DNA from: Phycomyces blakesleeanus NRRL 1555(-)
Taxonomy: Eukaryota; Mucoromycota; Mucoromycetes; Mucorales; Phycomycetaceae
Reading direction: 5' to 3'
Length of the DNA: 64,000 nt
Assembly: GCF_001638985.1 (NCBI RefSeq)
Contig: NW_017265139.1
Coordinates: forward strand, 2,232,001 to 2,296,000
This document shows, piece by piece, positions 62,260 through 64,000 of this stretch. Numbering within the stretch: position 1 is the stretch's first letter; every line of letters starts with the position of its first letter. The notes below the pieces were generated by a model, which ran no database searches, was not told the DNA's origin, and worked only from the letters and a program-made list of their open reading frames with translations. The position numbers were made by a program, and so were the translations under genes.

Positions 62260-64000
62260 ATGGGCGTGAAACCACAGACAATTGCGCTTGCTACTGCAGG
62301 TGTGGCAGCTACAGCAGGTCTTGGCTACTTGATTTACTTTGATTACAAGAGACGTAACGACCCCAGTCTTAAGAAGAAACTGAGTAAATATTTACCGTCC
62401 CATAACAGAACAATAGCTTTCTTTTTACTTATTTATTTATTTATTTTTAAAAAAATATTTACTATTTAGGACGTGAGCGTAAAAAGGCTGCCAAGGAAAC
62501 CAAGAGCGCCGAAGAGGAAGCCAAGGCAAAGGCTATCAAGCTTATCGAAGACGTTATGGCTGCCGTAGACAAAGAAGTGTTCCCAGAGTCACCCGAAGAA
62601 AAGGAAAAATACTTTATGGCTCAGGTCGCAGCAGGTGAATCGCTCTGTAACCAAGGCGAGGCATTCTACAACGACAGTGTCCTGCCTTTTTACACTGCCC
62701 TCAAGGTCTACCCCGCTCCCCTCGAATTAATCATGATCTACCAAAAGACCATCCCAGAACCTGTCTTCCAAATCGTCGTCAGCATAATGGCTCTTGAAGT
62801 AAAGAAATAATCTTCTTTTTTTTTATAAATGCATAGGGTGTTTTTTTTTTAAAAAAAAGCAATGGTTTCTAATACCGATCTATTTAAATAGCAACAAAAG
62901 CGCCAGAACGGCTTCTACGAGCAGTTCCCTCCCAAGGAGACTCATGTAAAGATTGGTGAATTGCCTGCCGGTACCTCCCCCGAAGGAAAGCCCATCATTC
63001 GTCGTGGATTGGTTGCTGCTGAGGATATTGAGGAAGGACAGACATTGTACACCGAATCCCCAATGATCTCTGCCCTTCACCCAAGCCTCGAGGTAATTTT
63101 TTTTTACTAACACAAGTAGATTAGGCATAATTAAGAGAATGTGGGGAAAAGGAAAGAAAAAGAAATCACTTGTGCAAAAGCTTACTATAATTGTGTATGT
63201 AATTTATGTAGCGTACCTATTGCAACCACTGCTTGAAAAAGATTGATCCCGAACACCGTGTAGAGTGCACCAACTGTGACAGAGTTGCATTCTGCAGTGA
63301 AGAGTGTAAGACAGCTGCTACCGAGGGCTACCATCAATTCTTGTGCACCAACTCCAAGGTCCAAAATACAACCTCTGATGCCACCGCCGAACAGAAAGAT
63401 GAAGAACAATTAGAAACAGAGATTGCCGCTCTTGAAGAGGCTGCTGCCGAAGCAACAGCCGCCACAGCTGCCATTCCTGTGCTCTCCGAAAAGGAGAACG
63501 TGTTCCTCAAGTACGCACAGGAGAACAACGTTAAATACCCTCAGATGATTGCTCAATTCTTGTCCACCATGATTGCCGAAGAAAAGGAAAAGACAAAGGC
63601 TGGAAAGGCTGCCGAGTCAATGTACTCTGCCTGGGATCACATTGACAAGTACCGCTACTTGGATCTCTCTCCTTCAGAGGCCACCGTTACTGAGATGAAG
63701 ATGATCAAGGAATTGTTGGGCTCCAAGGTCCCAGGAATTGATGAGTTTTTGTCAGAGGAAATCTATCTGATGCTCAAGGGAAAGCTTGGTTACAATGCTT
63801 ATCCCATTCTTGCCACCGAGGGTGATGAGGTTGATGCAGAGGTAATTGAAACTCTTAAAGAAATAGCACATTATAATAGAAACTTGCTTGGAGTTGGAGT
63901 TGGGATGAAACCTATATACAAAAGAGAAAGGTCTAATGTGTATGTGTCTTTGATTTAAAAGGCTGCTTCCAAGGAACGTATTCGTGAACTTTCGGAAGAG
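62260..64000 (+). CDS. TOM20: TOM20 import receptor fused to SMYD-type MYND/SET domains (3' truncated)
   Basis: Exons 62260-62383, 62470-62798, 62892-63092, 63212-63841 and 63962 onward; the gene runs off the window after about 441 codons. Residues 6-25 are an N-terminal membrane anchor followed by RRNDPSLKKKL. The TOM20 receptor domain follows: AGESLCNQGEAFYNDSVLPF, ALKVYPAPLELIMIYQKTIP, PEPVFQIVVSIMALE and the TOM20 end motif FYEQFPPKETHVK. The same exon continues without a stop into SET-N (RRGLVAAEDIEEGQTLYTES), and the next carries a MYND zinc finger with all eight ligands (YCNHC, CTNC, CSEEC, HQFLC). The catalytic SET-C half would lie beyond the end. TOM20 normally ends after the receptor domain. 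Confidence 0.9.
62841..62858. repeat. T10A8 palindromic tract in intron
   Basis: Ten T bases followed directly by eight A bases lie in the second intron of the TOM20 fusion gene. Similar tracts occur at 39214, 40646, 55046 and 59958. Confidence 0.9.

Overview
The window reads as nuclear DNA of a filamentous fungus, most likely an early-diverging one (Mucoromycota, Mucorales-like). The reasons are: almost every gene is split by several short introns (mostly 55-125 nt, GTAAGT-type donors, many tiny exons); the spacers are very AT-rich with poly-A/T tracts and microsatellites; and the gene set mixes typical fungal genes (RVS161, MED13, GT15 mannosyltransferase, TAL1, LAG1) with genes that many Dikarya lack or have altered (soluble calreticulin ending in KDEL, TMEM70-like protein, SLC35F5-like carrier). 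The phylum is inferred from this pattern and no marker proves it. No rRNA, tRNA, CRISPR, viral or complete transposon gene was recognised.

Layout. 1.9-13.1 kb: a BTB-BTB-CAP-Gly protein, ribosome assembly factor BRX1, mitochondrial TyrRS, SRP receptor alpha and a GT15 mannosyltransferase. 15-24.2 kb: an SLC35F5-like carrier, an SLC49-like MFS transporter, a TXNDC9/phosducin-like protein and cytosolic PheRS alpha. 26.1-31 kb: D-aminoacyl-tRNA deacylase, a DED1-type helicase and a kinase-like protein lacking the catalytic Asp. 32.7-39.2 kb: calreticulin, ceramide synthase, pantothenate synthetase and a TMEM70-like protein. 40.9-49.6 kb: the very large Mediator subunit MED13 and the BAR protein RVS161. 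52-56.4 kb: a Ras GTPase and a peroxisomal acyl-CoA thioesterase. 60.2-64 kb: transaldolase and, running off the end, a TOM20 import receptor fused in frame to a SMYD-type MYND/SET protein.

The genes are housekeeping and do not form one pathway, although translation and protein biogenesis are well represented in the first 30 kb. Gene models were built by hand from reading frame, splice sites and family alignment from memory. Every multi-exon coding length given here sums to a multiple of three.

The most unusual observation is the TOM20-MYND/SET fusion: one uninterrupted exon carries both the end of the TOM20 domain and the start of the SET domain. Others worth checking are the pseudokinase, the tandem BTB plus CAP-Gly protein, two GC-AG introns, a UPRE-like site before calreticulin, a 214-bp MITE-like inverted-repeat element and several decayed coding-like relics in the long spacers.
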